From: an uncultured bacterium | GTDB lineage: Bacteria; Pseudomonadota; Gammaproteobacteria; Burkholderiales; Burkholderiaceae_E | DNA length: 38,523 nt | Reading direction: 5' to 3' | Assembly (NCBI GenBank): GCA_903934795.1 | Contig: CAIZPE010000265.1 | Location: forward strand, 1 to 38,523 | Shown here: piece after piece, positions 8,019 to 15,447 of the stretch | Layout of the letters: each line of letters opens with the position of its first letter | Position numbering within the stretch: the first letter of the stretch is position 1 | The notes under the pieces: model-generated | What the model was told of the DNA's origin: nothing | The model's input: the letters and a program-made list of their open reading frames with translations, nothing else | Database searches by the model: none | Made by a program: the position numbers and the translations under genes

Positions 8019-8867
8019 TCAGGTGCGGTAGGACGGATCGATGCGATCGGCCAGCCGGCGCATGGCCGGCCACTCGAGCACGCCGTAGGGTCGCCGGGTG
8101 CCCGGCCGGTAGGCGTGGTGGGTCTTCTCGATGAAATCGGCCGGGGGCATGACCAGGCCCTGGCCGGCGGCCTGGGCCATCAGCTGCGCGCGGCAGGCCC
8201 GCTCGACCCGGTAGGTGTTGTTGAAGGCCTCGGCGATGCTGCGGCCCACGGTGAGCACGCCGTGATTGCGCAGGAACATCAGGTCGGCGTCGCCGAGATC
8301 GCGCACCAGCCGCTCGCGCTCGCCCGGGTCGACCGCCACGCCTTCGTAGTCGTGGTAAGCGACCTTGTCGAAGCGCATGGCGGTCTGGGTGATCGGCAGC
8401 AGGCCCTCGGGCAGGGCCGACACCGCCATGGTGGCGAGCGAGTGGGTGTGCACCACGCCGTGCACGGCGGGCAGGGCCTCGTGGATGGCGGCGTGGATCA
8501 CCCAGCCCGCGGGGTTGAACCGGTAGCCCAGGCCGGGCGGGAACTCGGGCGCCCAGAGCACCTCGCCGGCGAGGTTGATGCGCACCAGCGACGAGGCGGT
8601 GATCTCGTCGTAGGTGAGGCCGAAGGCGTTGAGCAGGAACTCCTCGGTGCCGGGGATCTTCACCGAGATGTGGTTGTAGATGAGGTCGTCCATCCCGAAG
8701 TGCTTCACCAGCCGGTAGGCGCAGGCGCAGTCCACGCGGGCAGCCCACTCCTGCGGGCTGACCTGATCGCGGATGGACGCGAGCTGCAGCGGCGGATAGT
8801 CGGGATCGGGCTGCAGTACCGGATAGGCGCTGCGCAGGTCGGCCAGCGCGGCACGGGCCTCAGACAT
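8019..8867 (-). CDS. Class II aldolase/adducin family protein, adducin-type
   Basis: Zinc-binding aldolase-fold protein of 282 residues. Zinc ligands are H140 and H142 (VVHTHSLA) and the histidine in FLRNHGVLTVG. In fuculose-phosphate-type aldolases the sequence before the first helix reads PSSEW with a catalytic Glu. Here it is NPAGWVIHAAIH, with Gly121 at that place, the pattern of adducin-like members. A retro-aldol reaction by the classical mechanism is therefore doubtful; decarboxylase or epimerase chemistry, or a Zn-dependent lyase with another base, would fit. The start codon lies inside the end of the preceding corC-like gene (8-base overlap), and the MmgE/PrpD gene follows after 23 bases. 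Confidence 0.88.
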   Translation of the reverse strand: MSEARAALADLRSAYPVLQPDPDYPPLQLASIRDQVSPQEWAARVDCACAYRLVKHFGMDDLIYNHISVKIPGTEEFLLNAFGLTYDEITASSLVRINLAGEVLWAPEFPPGLGYRFNPAGWVIHAAIHEALPAVHGVVHTHSLATMAVSALPEGLLPITQTAMRFDKVAYHDYEGVAVDPGERERLVRDLGDADLMFLRNHGVLTVGRSIAEAFNNTYRVERACRAQLMAQAAGQGLVMPPADFIEKTHHAYRPGTRRPYGVLEWPAMRRLADRIDPSYRT

Positions 8868-10179
8868 GATCGGCGGCGTCTCCCGGGACGGGGACGGGCT
8901 CGGCCAGGCGGCTGGCCAGCACCTTGTCGATGCGCTTGTTGTCCATGTCGACCACCTCGAAGCGCCAGTCCTGCCAGTCGATGCGATCGCCGGTGTTGGG
9001 CACGCGGCCCAGCAGCAGCATCACCATCCCGCTGAGCGTGTGGTAGCGGCCCTTGTCCTCCTCGGGCAGTTCGGGCAGGGCAAGCCGGTCCTTGAGCTCG
9101 GGCAGCGGGATCAGGCCGTCGAGCAGCCAGGAGCCGTCGTCGCGCTGCATGGCCCAGGCATCCTCGGCGCGGTGCGGCTTGAACTCGCCGGTGATCGCCT
9201 CGAGCACATCCTGCAGCGTGACCAGACCCTGGATCTCGCCGTATTCGTCGATCACCAGCGCGAGCTGCACATTGTTCGAGCGGAAGTTCTCGAGCAGCTC
9301 CATGCCGGTCTGGGTCTCGGGCACGAACACCGCCGGCAGCAGGTCGCGGGCGAGATCGGCGCGCTCGCCGCGCAGGGTCTGGGCGAGCACCTGGCGCGCG
9401 GTGGCGATGCCCAGCACCGTGCCCGGTCCGCCCTTGCATACCGGGAAACGGCTGTGCTCGGCGCGCTCGATCTTCTGCAGGTTGTCCTCGAGCGGGTCGT
9501 CGATGTCGAGCCAGACGATGTCGGCGCGCGGAATCATCAGCGAGGTGATCTGACGGTCGTCGAGCCGGAACACGTTGCGCACCATCTGGTGTTCCTGGCG
9601 CTCGATCACCCCTGCGTCGGAGCCCTCGGCGAGCATGGCCTGGATGTCCTCCTCGGTGACCGCGCTCTGCGAACCGGCGCGCACGCCGAACAGACGCAGG
9701 GTGAGGTCGGTGGACAGGCTGAGCAGGCGCACGAAGGGCTTGGTCAGAATGGCCAGGGCCTGCAGCGGCCGGGCCACCACGCGGGCGATCGGCTCGGGGT
9801 TGATCTGGCCCAGGCGTTTGGGCAGCAGCTCGCCGATGACGATGGAGAAGTAGGTGATGCTCACCACCACCAGCGCGGTGGCGCCGATCTCGCTGGGGCC
9901 GCGCTCCAGACCGAGGGTCTGAAGCCAGAGCGCGAAGGGCGCGGCCAGCGCCGCCTCGCCGACGATGCCGTTCAGCACGCCGATGGAGGTGATCCCGATC
10001 TGGATCGTGGACAGGAAGCGGGTGGGATCCTGGCCCAGGGTGAGGGCGGTGGCTGCCCCGGCATCACCGGCATCGGCCATCTTCTGAAGGCGGGTACGAC
10101 GCGCGGTGACCAGCGCGATTTCGGCCATGGCGAGCATCCCGTTGAGCAGGATGAGGCCGAACAGGACGACGATTTCCAT
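8860..10179 (-). CDS. Hemolysin-family/CorC-like CNNM transmembrane protein with CBS domains
   Basis: Integral inner-membrane protein of 439 residues with three parts: an N-terminal DUF21/CNNM domain (about residues 1-190) with several hydrophobic helices and the TYFSIVIGELLPKRLG segment; a CBS pair (about 200-330, VLGIATARQVL and IQGLVTLQDVLEAITGEF); and a C-terminal CorC_HlyC FAD-like domain (about 345-430). The family is linked to magnesium or cobalt efflux and resistance; hemolysin is a historical name. I chose the ATG at MEIVVLF, where the first helix begins; the upstream frame extension looks non-coding. A hairpin-forming GGGCGC...GCGCCC (10185-10202) lies just upstream of the start. 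The gene overlaps the aldolase-like gene by eight bases, an odd partnership. Confidence 0.92.
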   Translation of the reverse strand: MEIVVLFGLILLNGMLAMAEIALVTARRTRLQKMADAGDAGAATALTLGQDPTRFLSTIQIGITSIGVLNGIVGEAALAAPFALWLQTLGLERGPSEIGATALVVVSITYFSIVIGELLPKRLGQINPEPIARVVARPLQALAILTKPFVRLLSLSTDLTLRLFGVRAGSQSAVTEEDIQAMLAEGSDAGVIERQEHQMVRNVFRLDDRQITSLMIPRADIVWLDIDDPLEDNLQKIERAEHSRFPVCKGGPGTVLGIATARQVLAQTLRGERADLARDLLPAVFVPETQTGMELLENFRSNNVQLALVIDEYGEIQGLVTLQDVLEAITGEFKPHRAEDAWAMQRDDGSWLLDGLIPLPELKDRLALPELPEEDKGRYHTLSGMVMLLLGRVPNTGDRIDWQDWRFEVVDMDNKRIDKVLASRLAEPVPVPGDAADHV

Positions 10180-10276
10180 GGAGTGGGCGCCGGCGGGCGC
10201 CCCAGCGGTTTCGGAATCGGCATTGTCGCAGGCCGCGGGCCCCTCGCGCAAAGCCGCCCGGCGCCTGGCTCGGGCC

Positions 10277-10282
10277 TACACT
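10277..10282 (+). promoter_or_regulatory. Candidate -10 box for the dienelactone hydrolase gene
   Basis: TACACT (4/6 to TATAAT) stands 29 bases before the ATG in the gap between two divergent genes. No clear -35 can be seen. The call is positional. Confidence 0.28.
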
Positions 10283-10311
10283 GCCCGCACCACGCTGGCG
10301 AGGAGGCCGAC

Positions 10312-11043
10312 ATGATCGAACATCACCTGGACATCCCGACCCCCGACGGGCTCATGAACACCTTCTATGTGCACCCCGACGAGGGCGGGCCGCACCCGGT
10401 GGTGCTGTTCTACATGGACGCGCCGGGCAAGCGCGAGGAGCTGCACGACATGGCGCGGCGCATCGCCTCGGTGGGCTACGCGGTGATCCTGCCCAACCTG
10501 TACTACCGGCGCACCCGCGAGTTCGTCATGGTGCGCGACGAGGCCGGCTTCAAGCGCATGTTCGAGATGATGGACCACCTCAGCAATGCGCTGATCGCCA
10601 GCGACACCGGCGCGCTGCTGCGCTTCATCGACTCGCGGCCCGAGTTGCGTCACAACCGGGTGGGCGTCGTGGGCTACTGCATGAGCGGGCCGTTCTCGGT
10701 GACCGCCGCGGCGAACCACGCCGATCGCATCTCGTGCATCGCCTCGATCTACGGCGCACGCATGGTCACCGACAAGCCCGACTCGCCGCACCGGGTGCTC
10801 GACCGCGTGCGCTGCGAGTCGTACTTCGCCTGCGCCGAGATCGACCAGTACGCGCCGCGCGAGATGATCGATACCCTGGAGTCGGCGCTGAAGACGGCCG
10901 GCACGCCTTACCGGCTGGAGTGGTACCCGGGCGCGCAGCACGGCTTCGCCTTCCCGCTGCGGGCCGGCATCTACGACAAGCCCAGCGCCGAGCGTCACTG
11001 GCAGCGTCTGTTCTCGCTGTTCGAGCGCAACCTGAAGCGCTGA
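10312..11043 (+). CDS. Dienelactone hydrolase family protein
   Basis: Alpha/beta-hydrolase of 243 residues. The dienelactone hydrolase triad is visible: nucleophile C123 in VVGYCMSGPFS, D178 in AEIDQYAP and H210 in GAQHGFAFP. A perfect AGGAGG (10301-10306) lies five bases before the ATG, so the start is secure and translation should be strong. Cytoplasmic. Classical members open the lactone ring in chlorocatechol breakdown, but no chlorocatechol genes are nearby. The RRTREFVMVRDEAGF insert suggests one of the general-purpose relatives of unknown substrate. It diverges from the corC-like gene across 132 bases and converges on the caspase-like gene. Confidence 0.93.
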   Translation: MIEHHLDIPTPDGLMNTFYVHPDEGGPHPVVLFYMDAPGKREELHDMARRIASVGYAVILPNLYYRRTREFVMVRDEAGFKRMFEMMDHLSNALIASDTGALLRFIDSRPELRHNRVGVVGYCMSGPFSVTAAANHADRISCIASIYGARMVTDKPDSPHRVLDRVRCESYFACAEIDQYAPREMIDTLESALKTAGTPYRLEWYPGAQHGFAFPLRAGIYDKPSAERHWQRLFSLFERNLKR

Positions 11044-11086
11044 GCGGGCGGCAGCGGCGCGGCCGGCCCGGGGCCTGGTGGCGCTC

Positions 11087-11113
11087 GGGTCGGGCCTCGC
11101 GGCCGGCCCGCCC
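11087..11113. terminator. GC-rich hairpin between convergent genes
   Basis: GGG-T-CGGGCC pairs with GGCCCG-CCC around an 8-base loop, giving nine pairs with one bulged base. It lies between two convergent genes, as a bidirectional terminator would. There is no T-run on either strand, so this is only a candidate. The gap also holds a direct repeat of GCGGCCGGCCCG (11059-11070 and 11099-11110). Confidence 0.25.
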
Positions 11114-11140
11114 ATGCCCCGGAGGCTGCGCGATCGGGCC

Positions 11141-13297
11141 TCAGTCGCGAAAGAAGAACTCGCCGATCGACTGGTCGTAGAGCGCGGGCACCTGTTCGTG
11201 GCCCACTGCCCGCGCCTTGGCCACCACCTCGGCACGCACGGCGCGCATCAGCCGGTCGACGCTCACGCCGGGCTGCTCGATCTGACGCAGCAGCACGCGG
11301 GTGAACAGGCCGTTGGGATCGCGATCGCCGGGGTTGAGCCGGTCGAGCGCCTGCTGACCGGCGCCCGCCGAGAAAAGCACCATCTGGCCCGTGGCCGGGG
11401 TGGTGGGCGCCATGCCACGGGTGCCGATCGCCCGACCGCTGCCCTTGAAGGGGTTGTCGCGGCAGGCGTCGACGATCGCCAGCGTGAACCGCGCCTTGCG
11501 ATCCTGGATGTCGTCGAGCACCTTCTGCAGCGGCAGGGCATCGTCGCGCACCTGTTCGGCGGAATCGCCTCGGATGTCGGCCGGCAGCAGATAGTTGGTG
11601 CCGCCGATCTGCACCCCGTGCCCGGCGAAGAAGAACAGCACCTCGTCGCCGCCCTGGATGCGACTGTTGAACTGGCGCAGTTCGTCCTTCATGGCCCGCT
11701 CGGTGAGGTCGGTGCGCAGCGTGACCGCATAGCCGAGCTTGCCGAGCTGCGCGGCCATCGCGCGGGCGTCGGCCCGGGCGTTCTGCAGCGGGGTGACCGT
11801 GGTGTAGCTGTCGTTGCCGATCACCAGCGCGAGACGGCGCGCGCTGCCGGCCGTGGGGGCTTTGGGCGTCGCGCTGGCAGCGGGCGCCTGGGCCACCGGC
11901 TGGGTGGTCGCGGGTGCGGCGGGCGGGTTGCTGGCGGCCTGCTGGCGACGCACTTCCTCGCGCAGCTTGGCGAGTTCGGCGGCGAGCTCCTCGATCGGAC
12001 CGAGCCTTGCCGGGGCGGCAGGCGCGCTGGTGCCGGCCACCGCGGGTGGGTTGCCGGGTGGGCGTACCGCAGGCGCCGGGCCGGCCTGGCTCACCGTGGG
12101 CGAAGGGCTGGCCTGGCTCAAGACGGGCGCCGGGCCCGGCGGACTGACGATCGGCGCAGGGCCGGCCGGGCTCACAGCGGGCGCCGCGCTGGCTGGCCTT
12201 GCGGTGGACGCAGGGCCGACCGGGGTGACCGGTGTCGCGGTCACCGGTCTGATGGTCTGCGCGGTCATGGTGGCCATCGGCTGGGCCGTGACCGCGGCCA
12301 CCGACGGCACGGGCTGGCTGGGGCGTGATTGATCGAGCATGGCATGGATGCGATCGCGCGCCGCCTGCTCGGACATCACCGGGTCCGACCGGCCGGCGAC
12401 CGGTGGCGTGGCCGACGCCGGACCGCTGCGTACCGCGGCAGTGGCGCTTGCCTGGAGCGCGCCGCCGAGCGTGGGCATGCGCACGGTCCGGACCCCGTCG
12501 AGGAAGGCCGCACCGCTGGCGCTGACCATGCCGCGCGACCAGGCGCGGAGCACCGCGTGGGCGGGTTCCTCGCGGCTCTCCCGGGCGAGCTCACGCAGCT
12601 TGAACGGATCGATGCCCATCGGCGCGGTGCGCACGAAGGCGTTCACGAAGATGCCCGGTCCCTGCCAGCGTCGTACGCTGAGTTCCAGGAAGGCAGTGCT
12701 CTCGGCAGCCCAGGGCGGGCTGCTGCCGAGGGCGGCGATGATCGGCGTCCAGGCGCTGGTGGCCTCGACCGTGCGCGTCCAGTCGGAGAACCGGGTGATG
12801 CTGAACCAGCGGGAGCACCGGGTGACCAGCTGGCTGTGAAGGGTGTCGTGGCGGTCGACCAGCCAGGCGTTGGCGGCGTTCTCCTCGCACACCGAGCGTT
12901 CCCAGTTCATGCGGTCGGTGACTGCCCGCAACACCAGCAGCGGCACGGCGGCGGCCGGATCCTCGGACTGGACGGCCACGGTGTGGGCCACGGTTTCCAT
13001 GCCGGCGACCTTGCGCGGCTGATTGAAGACCGCGATCACCCGCCAGCGGCCATCGGGCAGCCCGACGAGGTTGCCGCCGCCCAGGTCGAGCATGCCCTGG
13101 ATGATCGAGCCCGTCACCGGTTGCGCCTGGGCGCCGGTGGGCAGGAGGAGCGCAGCCGGCAACAGCAGGAGGGCGGCGACCAGCGCGAACAGCCTCCCGA
13201 TCGCACGGCGGCGGCCCTGCGCGGCTGGCGCGCTGCACCCGGATCGGAGGGGCATCGGGATCGGCTGGGGTGCGGCCGGCAGCGGGTGCTCGGGCAT
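11141..13297 (-). CDS. Exported caspase-like (peptidase C14) protein with repeat linker
   Basis: Predicted exported cysteine peptidase of 718 residues. An N-terminal hydrophobic leader (about residues 33-58, ending GAQAQ) precedes a domain of about 230 residues that I do not recognise. A Pro/Ala-rich linker follows with six 9-residue repeats (361-414) and a short heptad-like helix (435-455, IEELAAELAKLREEVRR). The C-terminal C14 domain starts near 487 (LALVIGNDSY). The catalytic pair is present: H560 in FFFAGHGVQ and C612 in VDACRDNPF. I took the second ATG because GAGGAG lies just before it; the ATG 12 bases upstream overlaps that ribosome site. It converges with the hydrolase gene and diverges from the MBL gene. 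Substrate and partner are unknown. Confidence 0.87.
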   Translation of the reverse strand: MPEHPLPAAPQPIPMPLRSGCSAPAAQGRRRAIGRLFALVAALLLLPAALLLPTGAQAQPVTGSIIQGMLDLGGGNLVGLPDGRWRVIAVFNQPRKVAGMETVAHTVAVQSEDPAAAVPLLVLRAVTDRMNWERSVCEENAANAWLVDRHDTLHSQLVTRCSRWFSITRFSDWTRTVEATSAWTPIIAALGSSPPWAAESTAFLELSVRRWQGPGIFVNAFVRTAPMGIDPFKLRELARESREEPAHAVLRAWSRGMVSASGAAFLDGVRTVRMPTLGGALQASATAAVRSGPASATPPVAGRSDPVMSEQAARDRIHAMLDQSRPSQPVPSVAAVTAQPMATMTAQTIRPVTATPVTPVGPASTARPASAAPAVSPAGPAPIVSPPGPAPVLSQASPSPTVSQAGPAPAVRPPGNPPAVAGTSAPAAPARLGPIEELAAELAKLREEVRRQQAASNPPAAPATTQPVAQAPAASATPKAPTAGSARRLALVIGNDSYTTVTPLQNARADARAMAAQLGKLGYAVTLRTDLTERAMKDELRQFNSRIQGGDEVLFFFAGHGVQIGGTNYLLPADIRGDSAEQVRDDALPLQKVLDDIQDRKARFTLAIVDACRDNPFKGSGRAIGTRGMAPTTPATGQMVLFSAGAGQQALDRLNPGDRDPNGLFTRVLLRQIEQPGVSVDRLMRAVRAEVVAKARAVGHEQVPALYDQSIGEFFFRD
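12056..12233. repeat. 27-bp in-frame tandem repeat in the caspase-like gene
   Basis: Six imperfect 27-base units encode the 9-residue motif (G/S)PAPxVSxx, e.g. GPAPIVSPP, GPAPVLSQA, SPSPTVSQA, GPAPAVRPP. On the + strand units begin GGCGCCGGGCC or a close variant every 27 bases from 12072. A seventh, more decayed unit (GNPPAVAGT) follows in the protein. The unit keeps the frame, so copy number could vary without destroying the gene. Confidence 0.8.
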
Positions 13298-13426
13298 GGC
13301 TCTCCTCATCGTGAATGGCCACGGCCACGGCGCCGTCGGCGGTTCATCCTATCGCGGGGGCCTGGTGCCCGCGGCGGCCCGGCCCCCGGCCGGTCGGATC
13401 GCCGGCGTGAACGGCCGGCGCTTTGC

Positions 13427-13432
13427 TATCCT
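13427..13432 (+). promoter_or_regulatory. Candidate -10 box for the MBL-fold hydrolase gene
   Basis: TATCCT (4/6) lies 65 bases before the ATG in the 200-base divergent gap. A GCCGGC inverted pair (13401-13406 and 13414-13419) stands directly upstream and could be an operator. There is no recognisable -35. Confidence 0.25.
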
Positions 13433-13497
13433 CGACCCATCCGCCGTCCGCAGCGCATTCCCGCCCTGGCCCGTCGACCGGCGACAAGGATCTCCTG

Positions 13498-14571
13498 ATG
13501 AGCGATGTGTCGGTGGACCGCACCCGCCGGGTGCGGCCGGTGCTTGAGTATCCCTGTGGCGAACCGCCGGCGGCCGGCCAGGCCACCGAGGTGGCGCCCG
13601 GCGTGCTCTGGATCCGCATGCCCCTGCCGTTCTCGCTGGCCAACATCAATCTGTGGGCAATCCGCGACGGCGAGGGCTGGACGGTGGTCGACACCGGCAT
13701 CCAGACCCCCGAGACCGCCACCGCCTGGCGCGAGGTGCTGGCCGGGCCGATGGCCGGCCTGCCGGTCACGCGGGTGATCGTCACCCACATGCACCCTGAC
13801 CACGTCGGCATGGCGGGCTGGCTGATCCGCAAGTTCCCGGGCGCCGCGCTGTGGATGACCAAGCTCGAGTACCTCAACTGCCGGGTGCTGGTGGCCGACA
13901 CCGGCCGCGAGGCGCCCGAGGACGGCGTGCTGTTCTACCGCCGTGCCGGCTGGAACGAGGAAGCCATCGAGCATTACCGCACCCGCTTTGGCGGCTTCGG
14001 CAAGAGCACCTACAAGATCCCCGACAGCTTCCGGCGCCTGAAGGATGGCGACGAGCTGCGCATCGGCGAGCATGCCTGGCGGGTGGTGGTGGGCAACGGC
14101 CACTCGCCCGAGCATGCCTGTCTGCACTGCCCCGAGCTCGGCCTGCTGATCTCGGGGGATCAGGTGCTGCCGCGCATCTCCTCCAATGTCTCGGTGTTTC
14201 CCACCGAGCCGCAGGCCGATCCGCTGGGCGACTGGCTGAGTTCGCTGGCGCGCATCCGCCGCGAGGTGCCCGATGCGGTGCTGGTGCTGCCGGCCCACAA
14301 CGAACCCTTCCGTGGCCTGCATGCGCGGCTCGATGACCTGATCCGCGGTCACGAGGTCGGCCTCGAGCGTCTGCGCCGCTCGCTGCGCGACCGGCGCTGC
14401 CGGGCGATCGATGTCTTCGGCGCGCTGTTTGCGCGCAAGATCGACGGCGACAAGCACCTGCTGGGCATGGCCACCGGCGAGAGCCTCGCCCACCTCAACT
14501 ACCTCATCGCCCGTGGCGAGGCGGTCCTGGAGACCGACGAGCAGGGTGTGAACTGGTACCGCGCCGCCTGA
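13498..14571 (+). CDS. MBL-fold metallo-hydrolase with C-terminal winged-helix domain
   Basis: Metallo-beta-lactamase-fold hydrolase of 357 residues. The metal site is complete: H97, H99, D101 and H102 in THMHPDHVG, a histidine in GHSPEHACLH, the bridging Asp in ISGDQVLP and a late His in LPAHNEPF. After about residue 280 comes the small helical winged-helix extension seen in LACTB2-like members, ending LETDEQGVNWYRAA. AAGGA at 13486-13490 supports the start. Family members hydrolyse thioesters, lactones, glutathione adducts or nucleic acids; this one cannot be assigned. The NiCoT-like transporter gene begins four bases after its stop, so the two are co-transcribed, perhaps linked by metal supply. 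Confidence 0.9.
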   Translation: MSDVSVDRTRRVRPVLEYPCGEPPAAGQATEVAPGVLWIRMPLPFSLANINLWAIRDGEGWTVVDTGIQTPETATAWREVLAGPMAGLPVTRVIVTHMHPDHVGMAGWLIRKFPGAALWMTKLEYLNCRVLVADTGREAPEDGVLFYRRAGWNEEAIEHYRTRFGGFGKSTYKIPDSFRRLKDGDELRIGEHAWRVVVGNGHSPEHACLHCPELGLLISGDQVLPRISSNVSVFPTEPQADPLGDWLSSLARIRREVPDAVLVLPAHNEPFRGLHARLDDLIRGHEVGLERLRRSLRDRRCRAIDVFGALFARKIDGDKHLLGMATGESLAHLNYLIARGEAVLETDEQGVNWYRAA

Positions 14572-14575
14572 ATCC

Positions 14576-15391
14576 ATGTCGTTCGCCCTGATCCCCGGTG
14601 CCGAAACCGGCAGCCTGCTGGCGGCCATGGCTGCCACCGCGCTGCTGGGGCTGAAGCATGGCTTCGACGCCGATCACCTCGCGGCCATCGACGCGGTGGG
14701 GCGGGTGCACCGCCAGGCCGGCCGGCTGCGCGCGGCGGCCGCCAGCGGCGCGCTGTTCTCGGGCGGGCACGCCCTGGTGATGCTGGCGGCGGCGCTGCTC
14801 GCGTTCCGGGCCGGCGGCACCCTCCTGCCCGACTGGCTGGACGCGGCCGGCGCCTGGCTCTCCATCGGCTGCCTGAGTCTGATCGGCATGCTGAGCATCC
14901 GCTCGGCCGACCATCATCGGCCCGGGCCGCTCGCCTGGCGGCGCGCCCTGCTCGGGCGGCTGCTGCCAAGCGACATGCCGGCCTGGTCGGCCGCGCTGGT
15001 GGGCGGGCTCTTCGCCTTCTCGCTCGACACGCTGGCCACGGCCGCCATGTTTGCCGGCTCGGGGGCCCGACTGGGCGGCTTGCCGGCGGTGGCCTTGCTG
15101 GGGCTGGCCTTTGCCGCCGGGATGCTCACGGCTGACGGCCTCTCGGGCTGGTGGGTGAACCGGCTGAGCGGTGCCGGCGCGCTGCAGCAGCGCCGGGGTC
15201 GGCGCCTGGCCGGTTGGCTGGTGGGCCTGGCCGCGCTGTTCACCGCCGCGCTGGGCGCGGCCCGGCAGCTGGCGCCGGCGCTCGATGACTGGGCCGACTC
15301 CCATGCACTGGGCGTGGGGCTCGCCCTGCTGCTGGCCACCTCGCTCAGCCTGGTGGCGGCCGCAGCCTACGCCCGGTTGCGCCCGGGCTGA
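14576..15391 (+). CDS. NiCoT-like nickel/cobalt transporter
   Basis: Polytopic inner-membrane protein of 271 residues, rich in Ala, Leu and Gly, with about seven hydrophobic stretches. The first helix carries LGLKHGFDADHLAAID, matching the NiCoT signature (R)HAxDADHI with H28, D31, D33 and H34. A second motif, LFAFSLDTLATA, resembles the LGFDTATE block of NixA/HoxN. Classic NiCoTs have about 330 residues, so this is a short member. No ribosome site is seen; the ATG four bases after the MBL gene stop suggests translational coupling. No urease or hydrogenase genes are in the window to use the metal. Transport of Ni or Co is inferred from the motif only. Confidence 0.78.
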   Translation: MSFALIPGAETGSLLAAMAATALLGLKHGFDADHLAAIDAVGRVHRQAGRLRAAAASGALFSGGHALVMLAAALLAFRAGGTLLPDWLDAAGAWLSIGCLSLIGMLSIRSADHHRPGPLAWRRALLGRLLPSDMPAWSAALVGGLFAFSLDTLATAAMFAGSGARLGGLPAVALLGLAFAAGMLTADGLSGWWVNRLSGAGALQQRRGRRLAGWLVGLAALFTAALGAARQLAPALDDWADSHALGVGLALLLATSLSLVAAAAYARLRPG

Positions 15392-15427
15392 GCGGGCCGG
15401 CGCGGTCCGAACCGGCAGCGCGCCCGC
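15392..15427. terminator. Possible hairpin between convergent genes
   Basis: GCGGGC pairs with GCCCGC, with an inner CGGT/ACCG pairing around a CCGA loop. It lies between the NiCoT-like gene and the end of the large hydroxylase subunit gene. No T-run follows, so termination is uncertain. Confidence 0.2.
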
Positions 15428-15447
15428 CTGCCCGGGCTGATCGGGCC

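Noticed and set aside
6661-8867. Reading the MmgE/PrpD and aldolase-like genes as one fused protein
   Set aside because: The aldolase-like frame ends at 8019 and the MmgE/PrpD ATG is at 7995 in another frame. The longer open frame upstream of that ATG is an Arg-rich shadow of the aldolase gene.
10185-10202. Hairpin GGGCGC...GCGCCC before the corC-like gene as an RNA thermometer or riboswitch
   Set aside because: Six pairs in GC-rich DNA arise often by chance; there is no larger conserved structure such as an M-box to support a riboswitch.
8866-10311. Long open frame on the + strand continuous with the dienelactone hydrolase gene
   Set aside because: This stretch is antisense to the corC-like gene. 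Its translation is His, Gly, Arg and Gln rich with no domain, while the hydrolase has a perfect AGGAGG and ATG at 10312. Shadow frames are expected at this GC content.
12056-12233. CRISPR array
   Set aside because: The repeats are contiguous 27-base coding units without spacers and keep the protein frame.
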